This document shows, one piece after another, positions 1 to 9,994 of a stretch of 64,000 nucleotides of DNA. The translations under genes were made by a program, and so were the position numbers. Within the stretch, counting starts at the first letter, position 1. Each line of letters begins with the position of its first letter. Below the pieces are notes generated by a model. The model was not told the DNA's origin. It worked only from the letters and a program-made list of their open reading frames with translations, and did not search any database. Source of the stretch: NCEH01 sp002257205 (lineage in GTDB: Bacteria; Pseudomonadota; Alphaproteobacteria; Rhizobiales; Xanthobacteraceae); the NCBI RefSeq assembly GCF_043195105.1, contig NZ_JBAFWO010000010.1. The stretch is one strand, 5' to 3'.

Positions 1-102
1 GAGTATTTTCGAGGGAAGTGGACACCGGTTCGCGTGAAGAAAATGCGATAACGCAATGAATTAGGGCATTTCATCGTTTCCGGGAAACGATGAAATGCCC
101 TA
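1..102. repeat. Intergenic palindromic repeat (Rhizobiales type), incomplete at the window edge
   Basis: Bases 62-81 and 83-102 form a perfect 20-bp inverted repeat around a single central base. Bases 1-50 carry a second, imperfect fold (TTTTCGAGGGAAGTGG with GGTTCGCGTGAAGAAAATG). I recall near-identical sequences as common intergenic repeats in Rhizobiales genomes, but that is from memory and was not searched. The element lies about 60 bp beyond the stop codon of the minus-strand VOC gene, so it could also end that transcript. Confidence 0.7.
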
Positions 103-160
103 GCTGGCGGCACCTTCCGGCCTCATGTGGCTCGCATGGGGACCCGTTGACGCAAGGCTG

Positions 161-1039
161 TCAGTCCACGCCAAGGACGGACAGTCTTGCGCGGTTTCCT
201 GCGGAATCCTCCAGAAGCACCGCGCCGGCCTCTTCCGCCAGCGTCGACCCCGCGGCGGCAAACCTCTGCCGGAGGGTTGCGAGGTCCGACGCGGGCAGCG
301 CGATGTCAAACCGGTCCAGGCCGCCGGCATTGGGGGGAACGCGTGGCGTGCCTTGCGAGTGCCACACGTTCAGGCCGAGATGGTGGTGGTATTTGCCAGC
401 ACTCACGAACAAGGCGCCGGGATAGCGCGCCATCACGTCGAACCCGGCCAGCTCCACCCAGAAGCGGTGCGCGGCGGCAAGGTCGTTCACTTTCAGATGA
501 ACATGTCCGACGTCCGTCCCGGCGGGCGCGGGGCCAAGGTCCGTGCTTTCGGCGGCGAGGTTGGTCAGGTCGAGGCGCAGCGTCGCCATCTGGAGCGTGC
601 CGTCGGGCCCGAACCATTCGGCCCTCGGGCGGTCGCGATAGATCTCGATGCCGTTGCCGTCCGGATCGTCGAAATAGAGCGCCTCGCTCACCAGATGGTC
701 CGAGGCGCCGAACGGCACGCCGTGCGCTCGCAGTACATTCATCCGCACCGCGAGGCTGGCCCGGTCGGGCACGCGAATGGCGGTGTGGAACAGGCCCGGC
801 GCACGGGCCGGCGGCGCCACCGCATCGGGCGCGTCTTCCAGCACGATGATGGCCTTATCGCCGGCGCCGAGCACGATGCGGCCCGCTTGCGGGGCGAGGC
901 GGGTGAGGCCGACCACCTGCTCATAGAAGGCCGCGAGCTGATCCGGCGTGCGCGTGCGCAGATGAACCGCGCCCAGCCGCAAGGCGGCGGACAGGCCGGC
1001 GTGCGGCCCGACGGGAGGGGACAGAGTGGAAACAGACAT
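161..1039 (-). CDS. Two-domain VOC family protein, CatE-like extradiol dioxygenase/glyoxalase
   Basis: This 292-residue protein has two vicinal-oxygen-chelate modules, about residues 20-135 and 170-285. Family-typical metal-ligand candidates are visible: His26 (AVHLRT) and Glu132 (GIEIYRD) in the first half, and His179/His181 (VGHVHLKV) and the HHHLGLNVW stretch near residue 220 in the second. The length and duplicated layout match CatE, the catechol 2,3-dioxygenase-like family, which cleaves aromatic rings or acts as a glyoxalase. The substrate cannot be read from the sequence. An AGGAG six bases before the ATG supports the start. It is transcribed away from the neighbouring TRAP genes, so it is probably a single-gene unit. 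Confidence 0.85.
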   Translation of the reverse strand: MSVSTLSPPVGPHAGLSAALRLGAVHLRTRTPDQLAAFYEQVVGLTRLAPQAGRIVLGAGDKAIIVLEDAPDAVAPPARAPGLFHTAIRVPDRASLAVRMNVLRAHGVPFGASDHLVSEALYFDDPDGNGIEIYRDRPRAEWFGPDGTLQMATLRLDLTNLAAESTDLGPAPAGTDVGHVHLKVNDLAAAHRFWVELAGFDVMARYPGALFVSAGKYHHHLGLNVWHSQGTPRVPPNAGGLDRFDIALPASDLATLRQRFAAAGSTLAEEAGAVLLEDSAGNRARLSVLGVD

Positions 1040-1373
1040 GGCAAACTCCTGCGCCGGCTTCTGCCTCGGCTCCTGCGCGCCGGGGCACAGGCCTGCGCGC
1101 GATGGATCGAGGGTCCGCGCGGCGGATCTATTTCATCAAACTTATGCACGCGCTCGCCGCCGCGCCATTGCAGCGATGCAAACATCCACGTGCAAACCGC
1201 GCCGGCACATCCACGCGACCGCCCTCATCCTGTTGAAAGCCCGTGCCCGGCAGGCCTTGTGACGCTTAGACGATAGTTGAGGCTTGAATGCATTTAGGGC
1301 TCCCTTATGGTGCCCGGCCAATGGCGACGTGAAAATCAGATCGCCTCAAGTGGAAATGCGGGGACACTCCCAA

Positions 1374-1991
1374 ATGAACATTCTGCTCGCGCTCAGCCGA
1401 GCGATCGATGCCGTGAACATCCGCATCGGCAAGGCGGTGGCATGGCTGATCCTGGTGGCCGTGCTGGTGTCGGCGCTGAATGCCGTGATCCGCAAGGTCT
1501 TCGATCTCAGCTCCAATTCCTGGCTGGAATTGCAATGGGTGCTGTTCGCGGCGGTGTTCCTGCTCTGCGCGTCCTGGACCTTCATCGACAACGAGCATAT
1601 CCGCATCGACATCCTCAGCTCGCGCCTGTCCAAGCGCACCCGCGACGGCATTGATATTTTCGGGCATATCTTCTTCCTGATGCCGTTCGCGATCGTGCTG
1701 CTCGTGACCTCGATCCCGTTCGCGCTGAATTCCTACGGCATCAACGAGCAATCCCTGAACGCTGGCGGCCTGCCGCAATGGCCGGCCAAGGCGCTGGTGC
1801 CCATCGGCTTCTTCTTCCTGCTGCTCCAAGCGATTTCCGAGCTCATCAAGCGCGTCGCCATCATCACCGGGCGCATGGAGGACCCCAACGAGAATGTGGG
1901 CGGTCATCTCGCCCTCGCCGCCGAGGCGGAGCGTTTGCTGGCGGATGCCGACCGGGTCGACATCCCCCTCGAACCGACCCCCAAGGCCTGA
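1374..1991 (+). CDS. TRAP transporter small permease (DctQ family)
   Basis: This 205-residue integral membrane protein has four hydrophobic segments, as expected for the small membrane subunit of a tripartite ATP-independent periplasmic transporter. The SNSWLELQW and CASWTFIDNEHIRID stretches after the first helices are typical of DctQ. I chose the ATG at 1374 because the first membrane helix follows directly and a GGGGA lies upstream; the frame is open 90 bases further but those residues are not family-like. It sits 16 bp before the large permease and is probably co-transcribed with it. No periplasmic binding protein lies nearby, so the substrate is unknown. Confidence 0.88.
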   Translation: MNILLALSRAIDAVNIRIGKAVAWLILVAVLVSALNAVIRKVFDLSSNSWLELQWVLFAAVFLLCASWTFIDNEHIRIDILSSRLSKRTRDGIDIFGHIFFLMPFAIVLLVTSIPFALNSYGINEQSLNAGGLPQWPAKALVPIGFFFLLLQAISELIKRVAIITGRMEDPNENVGGHLALAAEAERLLADADRVDIPLEPTPKA

Positions 1992-2007
1992 GCGGGAGAA
2001 CAGAAGA

Positions 2008-3939
2008 ATGTCCGCGTCCCGCACCTTTAAGGTCGGCCTTGTGCTCGCCTGTGCCCTGGTCCTGCTTGGGCTTTCCAGCGATTTCGCACTCGCCGCCGAA
2101 CCCGGCCTGCGCGGCTGGTTCACCCACAATATGGCGCCGATCATGTTCGGCGCGCTCGTGCTGTTCCTGCTGCTCGGCTATCCCGTGGCCTTCGCGCTGG
2201 CCGCGAACGGCCTGATCTTCGGCCTCATCGGCATCGAGCTCGGCCTGTTCCGCCCGGATTTCCTCCAGGCCCTGCCCGAGCGCGTCTATGGCACCATGAA
2301 CAATGAGGTGCTGCTCGCGGTGCCGTTCTTCACCTTCATGGGGCTGGTGCTGGAGCGTTCCGGCATGGCCGAGGACCTGCTCGACACCATCGGCCAGGTG
2401 TTCGGCTCGATCCGCGGCGGCCTTGCCTATGCGGTGATCTTCGTCGGGGCGTTGCTGGCGGCTACCACCGGCGTGGTGGCGGCCTCCGTGATTTCCATGG
2501 GCCTGATCTCGCTGCCCATCATGCTGCGCTATGGCTATGACCGGCGCGTCGCGACCGGCGTCATTGCGGCGTCGGGTACGCTGGCCCAGATCATCCCGCC
2601 GTCGCTGGTGCTGATCGTCATGGCGGACCAGCTCAACCGCTCGGTCGGCGACATGTATACCGGCGCCTTCCTGCCGGGCCTCATTCTCTCGGGTCTTTAC
2701 GCGGGCTATATCTTCCTGGTCTCCACGCTGTTCCCGACAGCGACCCCCGGCCTGCCGCTGGAAGCGCAGAACCTGCGGGACCCCCAGCAGAAGATGATGC
2801 CCTCGCGCATCCTCGGCGCCATCGCCGCGGCGGGCCTCTCGGTGTTGATCGCCACCGGCTCGCTGCCGGGGCTGACCGCCGGCTTCATTCCCGGCGTCGC
2901 GAATCCGGCGGTGTGGGGCGTGGTCTCGTTCGTGCTGCTTTATTTCGTGATGTCCGGCACCGCCAAGCTGCTGACGCCCTCGCTGTTCATCGCGCTGGCG
3001 CTCGCCATTGCTGTCGCCATCACCATCATGCAGCGCGGCAGCGTGAAGTTCGGCGCCGATTACGTGGTGCTGACCATGTCCATGACGGTGGGCCTCGCCT
3101 TCGTGGTCGCGGTCATCAACCGGGTGTTCAGGCTCGGCCTGCTCTCGAAGCTCGCCGAGCAGGTGGTGTTCGTGATGGTGCCGCCGCTGGCGCTGATCTT
3201 CCTGGTGCTCGGCACCATCTTCATCGGCGTTGCGACTCCGACCGAAGGCGGCGCCATGGGCTCGGTGGGCGCGATCCTGCTGGCCTTGGCGCGCGGACGG
3301 CTGAGGTTCGACCTGCTGCGGCAGGCGACCTATTCCACCGCCAAGCTCTCCGCCTTCGTGCTGTTCATCCTGCTCGGTGCGCGCGTGTTCTCGCTCACCT
3401 TCTACGGCGTGGACGGGCACCGCTGGGTCGAAGAATTGCTGACCTCCGTGCCCGGCGGCCAGACCGGCTTCCTCATCGTGGTCAATCTGCTGGTGTTCGT
3501 GCTGGCCTTCTTCCTCGATTATTTCGAGCTGGCCTTCATCATCATCCCGCTGCTGGGGCCCGCCGCCGACAAGCTCGGTATCGATTTGATCTGGTTCGGC
3601 ATCATCCTTGCTGTGAACATGCAGACCTCGTTCATGCACCCGCCGTTTGGATTTGCGCTGTTCTTCCTGCGCTCGGTGGCGCCGAAGGTGCCCTATCTCG
3701 ATCGCGTGACCGGCCTGCGCATGGAGCCGGTGACCACGGGGCAGATCTATTGGGGCGCGGTGCCGTTCGTGATCATCCAGATGATCATGGTGGCGCTGGT
3801 CATCCTGTTTCCGCAGATGGTGACGCATTACAAGGCGGGCGGCGTGTCGCTGGATCAGAACCAGATTCAGCAGCAATTCGACAGCATATCGCCCAATATC
3901 GGCGATCCGCCGCCCCCGGTGCTCGATTTCGGCAAATAG
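2008..3939 (+). CDS. TRAP transporter large permease (DctM family, long form)
   Basis: The 643-residue multi-helix protein is the sodium- or proton-coupled translocation subunit of a TRAP transporter, an inner-membrane importer of organic acids. DctM hallmarks are present: an early VPFFTFMG segment, the SGTLAQIIPPSLVLIVMADQ region and the C-terminal NMQTSFMHPPFGFALFFLRS. Typical DctM proteins are about 430 residues (the second copy in this window has 440). This one has roughly 170-200 extra residues with additional helices in the middle, as in the long TRAP subclass. The start at 2008 follows a GGGAGA. A clear terminator lies just downstream, closing the two-gene unit. Confidence 0.9.
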   Translation: MSASRTFKVGLVLACALVLLGLSSDFALAAEPGLRGWFTHNMAPIMFGALVLFLLLGYPVAFALAANGLIFGLIGIELGLFRPDFLQALPERVYGTMNNEVLLAVPFFTFMGLVLERSGMAEDLLDTIGQVFGSIRGGLAYAVIFVGALLAATTGVVAASVISMGLISLPIMLRYGYDRRVATGVIAASGTLAQIIPPSLVLIVMADQLNRSVGDMYTGAFLPGLILSGLYAGYIFLVSTLFPTATPGLPLEAQNLRDPQQKMMPSRILGAIAAAGLSVLIATGSLPGLTAGFIPGVANPAVWGVVSFVLLYFVMSGTAKLLTPSLFIALALAIAVAITIMQRGSVKFGADYVVLTMSMTVGLAFVVAVINRVFRLGLLSKLAEQVVFVMVPPLALIFLVLGTIFIGVATPTEGGAMGSVGAILLALARGRLRFDLLRQATYSTAKLSAFVLFILLGARVFSLTFYGVDGHRWVEELLTSVPGGQTGFLIVVNLLVFVLAFFLDYFELAFIIIPLLGPAADKLGIDLIWFGIILAVNMQTSFMHPPFGFALFFLRSVAPKVPYLDRVTGLRMEPVTTGQIYWGAVPFVIIQMIMVALVILFPQMVTHYKAGGVSLDQNQIQQQFDSISPNIGDPPPPVLDFGK

Positions 3940-3954
3940 CCGGCGGCGAGCCCG

Positions 3955-3996
3955 CAAAAAAAGAGCGCCAATCTCGGTTGGCGCTCTTCTTGTTTG
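3955..3996. terminator. Bidirectional intrinsic terminator between the TRAP permease and ecm
   Basis: An 11-bp perfect stem (AAGAGCGCCAA with TTGGCGCTCTT) encloses a 6-base loop. It is preceded by an A-run and followed by TCTTGTTTGT, so it can terminate on either strand. It lies 15 bp past the permease stop and about 40 bp before the convergent ecm stop. Confidence 0.88.
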
Positions 3997-4032
3997 TGCG
4001 GTGAGGAGGTTCTGCGCGCGGAAGACCGTGGC

Positions 4033-6006
4033 TCAGGCGGCCTTCTGCGCCTCGCGATCCACGATGGCGACGATGTCGGCCATGATGCGGTTCAGCTCGA
4101 AATTCTTGGGCGTATAGACCGCCGCCACGCCGAAGGCCTTCAGCTGGATTTCGTCTTCCATCGGAATGATGCCGCCCACCACCACCGGCACGTCGGTCAA
4201 CCCCTCGGCGAGCAGCCGGTCCATCACGTCGCGCACCAGCGGCACATGGGAGCCGGAGAGGATGGAGAGGCCGATGACATGGACGCTCTCCTCGAGCGCC
4301 GCGTTGACGATCTCGGCCGGGGTCAGGCGGATGCCCTCATAGACCACTTCCATGCCGGCATCGCGGGCCCGCACGGCAATCTGCTCGGCGCCGTTGGAAT
4401 GGCCGTCCAGGCCCGGCTTGCCGACCAGGAACTTGATGCGGCGGCCGAGCTTGGCGGAGACCGCCTCGACGCTGGCGCGTACCTCGTCCAAGCCCTGGGT
4501 GTCGATGCGCGCGGCGCGGCCGACGCCGGTGGGCGCGCGATATTCGCCGAACACCTCGCGCAGGCACGCGCCCCATTCCCCGGTCGTGATGCCGGCCTTC
4601 GCGCAGATGATCGAGGGCTCCATGATGTTGCGCCCCTCCTGCGCGGCGCTGCGCAGGCCGGCAAGCGCCGCATCCACCGCCGCCGGATCGCGCGCCGCGC
4701 GCCAAGCCTGAAGGCGGGCGATCTGCTCCGGCTCCACATGCTCGGGCACGGTGAGGATGGAGCCTTCGCCGGTGGTGAGGGGGGAGGGCTCGGTCTCGGT
4801 CCAGCGGTTCACGCCGACCACCACCTGCTCGCCGCGCTCGATATTCTCCAGCCGGCGGGTGTTGGATTCCACCAGCGCCTGCTTCATGTAGCTGTTTTCC
4901 ACCGCCGCCACCGCGCCGCCCATGGCCTCGATGCGCGCCAGTTCGTCGCGCGCCTCGTCCTTCAGCGCCTCGACCTTCTTGGCGATCTCGGTGGAGCCGT
5001 CGAAAATGTCGCCATAATCCAGCAGGTCGGTTTCATAGGCCACCACCTGCTGCATGCGCAGCGACCATTGCTGATCGAACGAGCGCGGCAAGCCCAGCGC
5101 CTCGTTCCAGGCCGGCAATTGCACGGCGCGTGCGCGGGCCTTCTTGGAGAGCGTCACCGCCAGCATCTCCAGAAGAATACGATAGACGTTGTTCTCCGGC
5201 TGCTGCTCGGTGAGGCCGAGGGAATTCACCTGCACGCCATAGCGGAACAGCTTCTGCTTGGGGTCGGTGATGCCGTAGCGGTTGATGCAGATCTCGTCCC
5301 ACAGATCCACGAACGCCCGCATCTTGCACATCTCGGTGATGAACCGCATGCCGGCATTCACGAAGAAGGAGATGCGCCCCACCACCTCGCCGAACACCGC
5401 GCCCTGGGCTTCACCGGAATTCTTCACCGTGTCGAGGATGGCGATGGCATTGGCGAGGGCGAAGGCGAGTTCCTGCACCGGCGTCGCGCCGGCTTCCTGC
5501 AGGTGGTAGGAGCACACGTTCATGGGGTTCCAGCGCGGCAGGTGCTCGGTCGTGAAGACGATCACGTCCTTGGTGAGCCGCATGGAGGGCGCGGGCGGGA
5601 ACACATAGGTGCCGCGCGAGAGATATTCCTTGATGATGTCGTTCTGCGTGGTGCCCTGGAGCTGCTTGCGATCTGCCCCCTGCTCGTCGGCGGCGGCGAT
5701 ATAGAGCGCCAGCAACCAGGGGGCGCAGGCGTTGATGGTCATGGACGTGTTCATCTCGGCGAGCGGAATGTCCTGGAACAGGGTCCGCATGTCGCCGAGA
5801 TGGGAAATCGGCACGCCCACCTTGCCCACTTCGCCGCGCGCCAGGGGGTGGTCGCTGTCGTATCCGGTCTGGGTGGGCAGGTCGAACGCGACCGAGAGGC
5901 CGGTCTGGCCCTTGGCCAGGTTGGAACGATAGAGCCGGTTGGAGTCCGCGGCAGTGGAATGACCCGCATAGGTGCGGAACAACCAGGGTTTATCGCGGCT
6001 GGTCAT
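4033..6006 (-). CDS. ecm: Ethylmalonyl-CoA mutase
   Basis: This adenosylcobalamin enzyme interconverts ethylmalonyl-CoA and methylsuccinyl-CoA in the ethylmalonyl-CoA pathway, which lets isocitrate-lyase-negative alphaproteobacteria grow on acetyl-CoA. The 657 residues comprise an N-terminal TIM-barrel mutase domain (starts RTYAGHSTA, then AFDLPTQTGYDSDH) and a C-terminal B12 domain from about residue 520 with the base-off signature GLDGHSNG, then SILSGSHV and VVVGGIIP. The RTYAGHS and QTGYD context follows the Ecm/MeaA branch rather than methylmalonyl-CoA mutase. I prefer the ATG at 6006, which has GAGGA seven bases upstream, over an ATG 21 bases further out that sits too close to its GGAG. 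The pathway partner ccr is 0.7 kb away, transcribed divergently. Confidence 0.93.
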   Translation of the reverse strand: MTSRDKPWLFRTYAGHSTAADSNRLYRSNLAKGQTGLSVAFDLPTQTGYDSDHPLARGEVGKVGVPISHLGDMRTLFQDIPLAEMNTSMTINACAPWLLALYIAAADEQGADRKQLQGTTQNDIIKEYLSRGTYVFPPAPSMRLTKDVIVFTTEHLPRWNPMNVCSYHLQEAGATPVQELAFALANAIAILDTVKNSGEAQGAVFGEVVGRISFFVNAGMRFITEMCKMRAFVDLWDEICINRYGITDPKQKLFRYGVQVNSLGLTEQQPENNVYRILLEMLAVTLSKKARARAVQLPAWNEALGLPRSFDQQWSLRMQQVVAYETDLLDYGDIFDGSTEIAKKVEALKDEARDELARIEAMGGAVAAVENSYMKQALVESNTRRLENIERGEQVVVGVNRWTETEPSPLTTGEGSILTVPEHVEPEQIARLQAWRAARDPAAVDAALAGLRSAAQEGRNIMEPSIICAKAGITTGEWGACLREVFGEYRAPTGVGRAARIDTQGLDEVRASVEAVSAKLGRRIKFLVGKPGLDGHSNGAEQIAVRARDAGMEVVYEGIRLTPAEIVNAALEESVHVIGLSILSGSHVPLVRDVMDRLLAEGLTDVPVVVGGIIPMEDEIQLKAFGVAAVYTPKNFELNRIMADIVAIVDREAQKAA

Positions 6007-6047
6007 TGTCACGTCCTCATTCTCCACCCAACAATTGCAATAATGTG

Positions 6048-6059
6048 CGCTGCAACGCG
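6048..6059. promoter_or_regulatory. 12-bp motif shared by the ecm and ccr upstream regions (copy 1)
   Basis: CGCTGCAACGCG lies 42-53 bp before the ecm start and is identical to the copy before ccr. Here it is also the right half of a TTGCA-N11-TGCAA inverted repeat (6035-6055). It could bind a shared regulator of the ethylmalonyl-CoA pathway, but no known consensus was matched. Confidence 0.35.
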
Positions 6060-6127
6060 GCTGTCGTCGATTGGAAAATATGCGGAGCGGCGCAGAAATC
6101 TTCCGCGCTGCATTCGGCGCTGCTGGG

Positions 6128-6367
6128 TCAGCGTTTCACGAGGCTGATGACGAACAGCAAGATCACCGCCCCGATGGTGGCGCTGATGATCTGGCCCAGC
6201 AGCCCGCCGACGATGAACACATTCCCGAACAGGAAGCCGCCGATCAGCGCGCCGACGATGCCGACCGCGATGTTGCCGAGCACGCCGAAGCCGACACCGC
6301 GGAACAATTGGCCGGCGAGCCAGCCGGCGATTGCGCCGATGAGGAGCATTCCAATAAGGCCGATCAT
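6128..6367 (-). CDS. GlsB/YeaQ/YmgE family small membrane protein
   Basis: This 79-residue protein is almost entirely hydrophobic, with three predicted helices rich in Gly and Ile: GMLLIGAIAGWLAGQL, VLGNIAVGIVGALIGG and LGQIISATIGAVILLF. This is the pattern of the family once called transglycosylase-associated proteins. Its biochemical role is not established, although members are often stress-induced. The start at 6367 places the first helix at the N-terminus; the open frame continues upstream but is not family-like. It sits between ecm and ccr, reading in the same direction as ecm, but no functional link is evident. Confidence 0.82.
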   Translation of the reverse strand: MIGLIGMLLIGAIAGWLAGQLFRGVGFGVLGNIAVGIVGALIGGFLFGNVFIVGGLLGQIISATIGAVILLFVISLVKR

Positions 6368-6660
6368 GGCGATCCTCACAAAACGAGTGGAAGCGCGGGT
6401 GCGCGCCGAGGCGTGGATTTTTGCCTGAAAGCCGCGAGCCGGTCGAGTGTGCGCGTGCATCATCCGCGCCCTGAAACGGTGTATTTTCGTCGCGGCCTCG
6501 ACCAAAGTCTGGGGCGCGCCCAGCGCCCGTGCTGTGCAACCTTGCCCGCATATGCCGGCACATGCGCCGTTATCGGCCCGGCCTGCATGCGGTTGCAGCC
6601 CGGAGGCGGAAAGTATTGACGCGTTATAAACGGGGCTCGCCAGCGGAATTTTCTCTGCTA

Positions 6661-6672
6661 CGCTGCAACGCG
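6661..6672. promoter_or_regulatory. 12-bp motif shared by the ecm and ccr upstream regions (copy 2)
   Basis: CGCTGCAACGCG recurs 48-59 bp before the ccr start, in the same plus-strand orientation as the copy before ecm. The position fits a site just upstream of, or overlapping, a core promoter. A TTGACG at 6616-6621 is nearby but has no convincing -10 partner. Confidence 0.35.
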
Positions 6673-6719
6673 AAACAAATGCGGCCGAAACGGCCCCGGA
6701 GGAAGGAAGGACGGGAGCA

Positions 6720-8006
<1,287 letters not shown>

Positions 8007-8094
8007 TCCGGCCGCATCGCGACCGCGCGGGCTCCCATTCCGCGCCCCGAGGTTCCGGCCCCTATCACCGGCACCTCGCACCCGCTCCTGTAAT

Positions 8095-8130
8095 ATGTCT
8101 GGTCCCCACCGGGGCCAGACATAGCTTTTG
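8095..8130 (+). terminator. Hairpin, likely ccr terminator
   Basis: ATGTCTGG and CCAGACAT pair, with inner CCCC/GGGG, one bulged T and a 3-base loop; AGCTTTTGCTT follows. It begins 89 bp after the ccr stop. The T-tract is weak, so termination may be partial. Confidence 0.55.
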
Positions 8131-8166
8131 CTTCCGATCCGGGCGGCGGGCCTCTACACCCATGCG

Positions 8167-9441
8167 ATGACCCCACCGCCCGCACAGCCCTCCGCCCAGA
8201 ACGAGTCTTCGCGCCCCGGCGCCACCCATGTGGCGGTGATCGGCGCCGGCCCCGCCGGGCTCATGGCCGCCGATCGCCTGGTGGCGCAGGGCCATCGGGT
8301 GAGCGTGTTCGAGAAGATGCCATCGCCCGCGCGCAAATTCCTCATGGCGGGGCGGGGCGGGCTCAATCTCACCCATAGCGAGCCGCTGGAACATTTCCTC
8401 TCCCGCTACGGACAGACCGCGCCGCTGCTGGACGGGGCGATCCGCGCCTTTCCGCCCGATGCCACACGCGCGTTTGCGGCGGAACTCGGCGAATCCACCT
8501 TCATCGGCTCCAGCGGCCGCGTGTTTCCCGACAGCTTCAAGGCCTCGCCCATGTTGCGCGCCTGGCTGCGGCGGCTCGGGACGCTCGGCGTGGAACTGCG
8601 CACGCGGCATGACTGGCGCGGCTGGGCCCCCTCCGGCGCCCTGATGTTCGAGACCCCCGACGGGCTTAAAGAGATCGCCGCCGATGCGACGCTGCTCGCG
8701 CTCGGCGGCGCTTCCTGGCCCCGGCTCGGCGGGGATGGGGGCTGGGCGGAGCATCTGACGTCACGCGGCATCGCGCTCGCGCCGTTCGCGCCGGCCAATA
8801 TGGGGCTCGAGATCGACTGGTCCGCACCGTTCCGCGAACGATTTGCCGGCGAACCGCTGAAGCGCATCGCCCTTTCCTGCGCCGGCGCGGGCCCGGTGCG
8901 CGGCGAGGCCATGGTGACGGCGCGCGGGCTCGAGGGTGGGGCGGTCTATACGCTCTCCCGCGCGGTGCGCGACCGCCTCGCGACCGAGGGCGAAGCCCAT
9001 CTGCGGCTCGACCTACGTCCGGATTTCGACCAGGCGCTGATCGCGCGGCGGCTGGCGACCGGGCCGCTGAAGCAATCCCTCTCCAACCGCCTGCGCAAGG
9101 CGGTCGGCCTCTCGCCGGTGGCGGTGGGGCTGTTGCGCGAGGCGGCGGGCGTCACACTGCCCACCGATCCGGCCGCGCTCGCGCGCCTGATCAAGGCCGC
9201 ACCCATCAAGGTACGCGCGGTGGCGGGGCTGGAGCGGGCGATTTCGAGCGCCGGCGGCATCGGCTTCGATGCGCTGGACGATCATTTCATGCTGCGCGCC
9301 GTTCCCGGCACTTTTGCCTGCGGGGAAATGCTGGATTGGGAAGCCCCCACCGGGGGTTATCTGCTCCAGGCCTGCTTCGCCACCGGCCGGGCGGCGGCGG
9401 AGGGCATCTCGGCGTTCCTCGCGGCGCGCGCTACCCCCTGA
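8167..9441 (+). CDS. FAD-dependent oxidoreductase, HI0933/BaiN-like (TIGR03862-type) flavoprotein
   Basis: This 424-residue flavoprotein starts with a dinucleotide-binding motif (VAVIGAGPAGLMAA) near residue 25, followed by the family's RKFLMAGRGGLNLTHS stretch. It ends with FACGEMLDWEAPTGGYLLQACFATG, where the FAD site is completed. This is the HI0933-like family (YhiN/BaiN), abundant but poorly characterised NAD(P)/FAD oxidoreductases. The start ATG at 8167 follows a GGCGGG-type site; an in-frame TTG 39 bases upstream is less likely. Its 3' end overlaps the convergent DUF924 gene by 11 bp. No substrate can be inferred. Confidence 0.85.
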   Translation: MTPPPAQPSAQNESSRPGATHVAVIGAGPAGLMAADRLVAQGHRVSVFEKMPSPARKFLMAGRGGLNLTHSEPLEHFLSRYGQTAPLLDGAIRAFPPDATRAFAAELGESTFIGSSGRVFPDSFKASPMLRAWLRRLGTLGVELRTRHDWRGWAPSGALMFETPDGLKEIAADATLLALGGASWPRLGGDGGWAEHLTSRGIALAPFAPANMGLEIDWSAPFRERFAGEPLKRIALSCAGAGPVRGEAMVTARGLEGGAVYTLSRAVRDRLATEGEAHLRLDLRPDFDQALIARRLATGPLKQSLSNRLRKAVGLSPVAVGLLREAAGVTLPTDPAALARLIKAAPIKVRAVAGLERAISSAGGIGFDALDDHFMLRAVPGTFACGEMLDWEAPTGGYLLQACFATGRAAAEGISAFLAARATP

Positions 9442-9994
9442 AGCCGCCGGCCGCGAGATAGGCCGCTTCCTCCGCCGTCATGGTGCGGCCGAGGATGGGA
9501 TTGCGATGGGGGAAGCGGCCGAAGCGGGCGATCACGTCGCGATGGAGGATCGCGTATTTCAGTTCCTTCTCTTGGCCCAGCTTCTCATAGAGCGCCACGC
9601 ACCGCTGCTGGCAGGCGAAATCCTCCGCATGCATCAGCGGCAGAAAGAAGAAACCGCGCAGCGCCGGTTCGAAAGATTGCTCGAACCCGCGTACCAGGGC
9701 GCGGTCCGCCACTTGGCGCGCGGCGGCATCGGTGGCGAAGGCGCGCGGCGTGCCGCGGAAGACATTGCGCGGCACCTGGTCCAGCAGCAGCACGAGCGCC
9801 AGCGCGCCGTCGGCGCTGTCCTCATAATCCGCAAGCAACCTCGATCCTGCGCCACGGGCGACCGCATCCTCGTGCGCCGGCAAAAGCCGCGCGCGCACGT
9901 CGGCATCGAACGCGGGATCGGAGGAGAACCAGCGATCATAACCGGCGGCGCGCCAGAAGCCGACGATCTCGGACGGAGTGGGCAGCAAGCTCAT
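9431..9994 (-). CDS. DUF924 family protein
   Basis: This 187-residue soluble helical protein has hallmarks of DUF924: WFSSDPAFD near the N-terminus, ALVLLLDQVPRNVFRGTPRAFATD in the middle, then FFFLPLMHAED and the C-terminal RFGRFPHRNPILGR. The family is tetratricopeptide-like and functionally uncharacterised. The ATG overlaps the stop of the upstream cobW-type gene by four bases (ATGA), implying translational coupling and one transcript. The pairing with a metal-chaperone-type GTPase is the only functional clue. Confidence 0.85.
   Translation of the reverse strand: MSLLPTPSEIVGFWRAAGYDRWFSSDPAFDADVRARLLPAHEDAVARGAGSRLLADYEDSADGALALVLLLDQVPRNVFRGTPRAFATDAAARQVADRALVRGFEQSFEPALRGFFFLPLMHAEDFACQQRCVALYEKLGQEKELKYAILHRDVIARFGRFPHRNPILGRTMTAEEAAYLAAGGFRG

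Noticed and set aside
1374..3939. Assigning C4-dicarboxylates as substrate of the first TRAP system
   Set aside because: No binding protein or metabolic neighbour gives a substrate; the DctQM name reflects family only.
6616..6644. ccr promoter based on TTGACG
   Set aside because: TATAAA follows only a few bases later and no -10 is found at 16-18 bp spacing.
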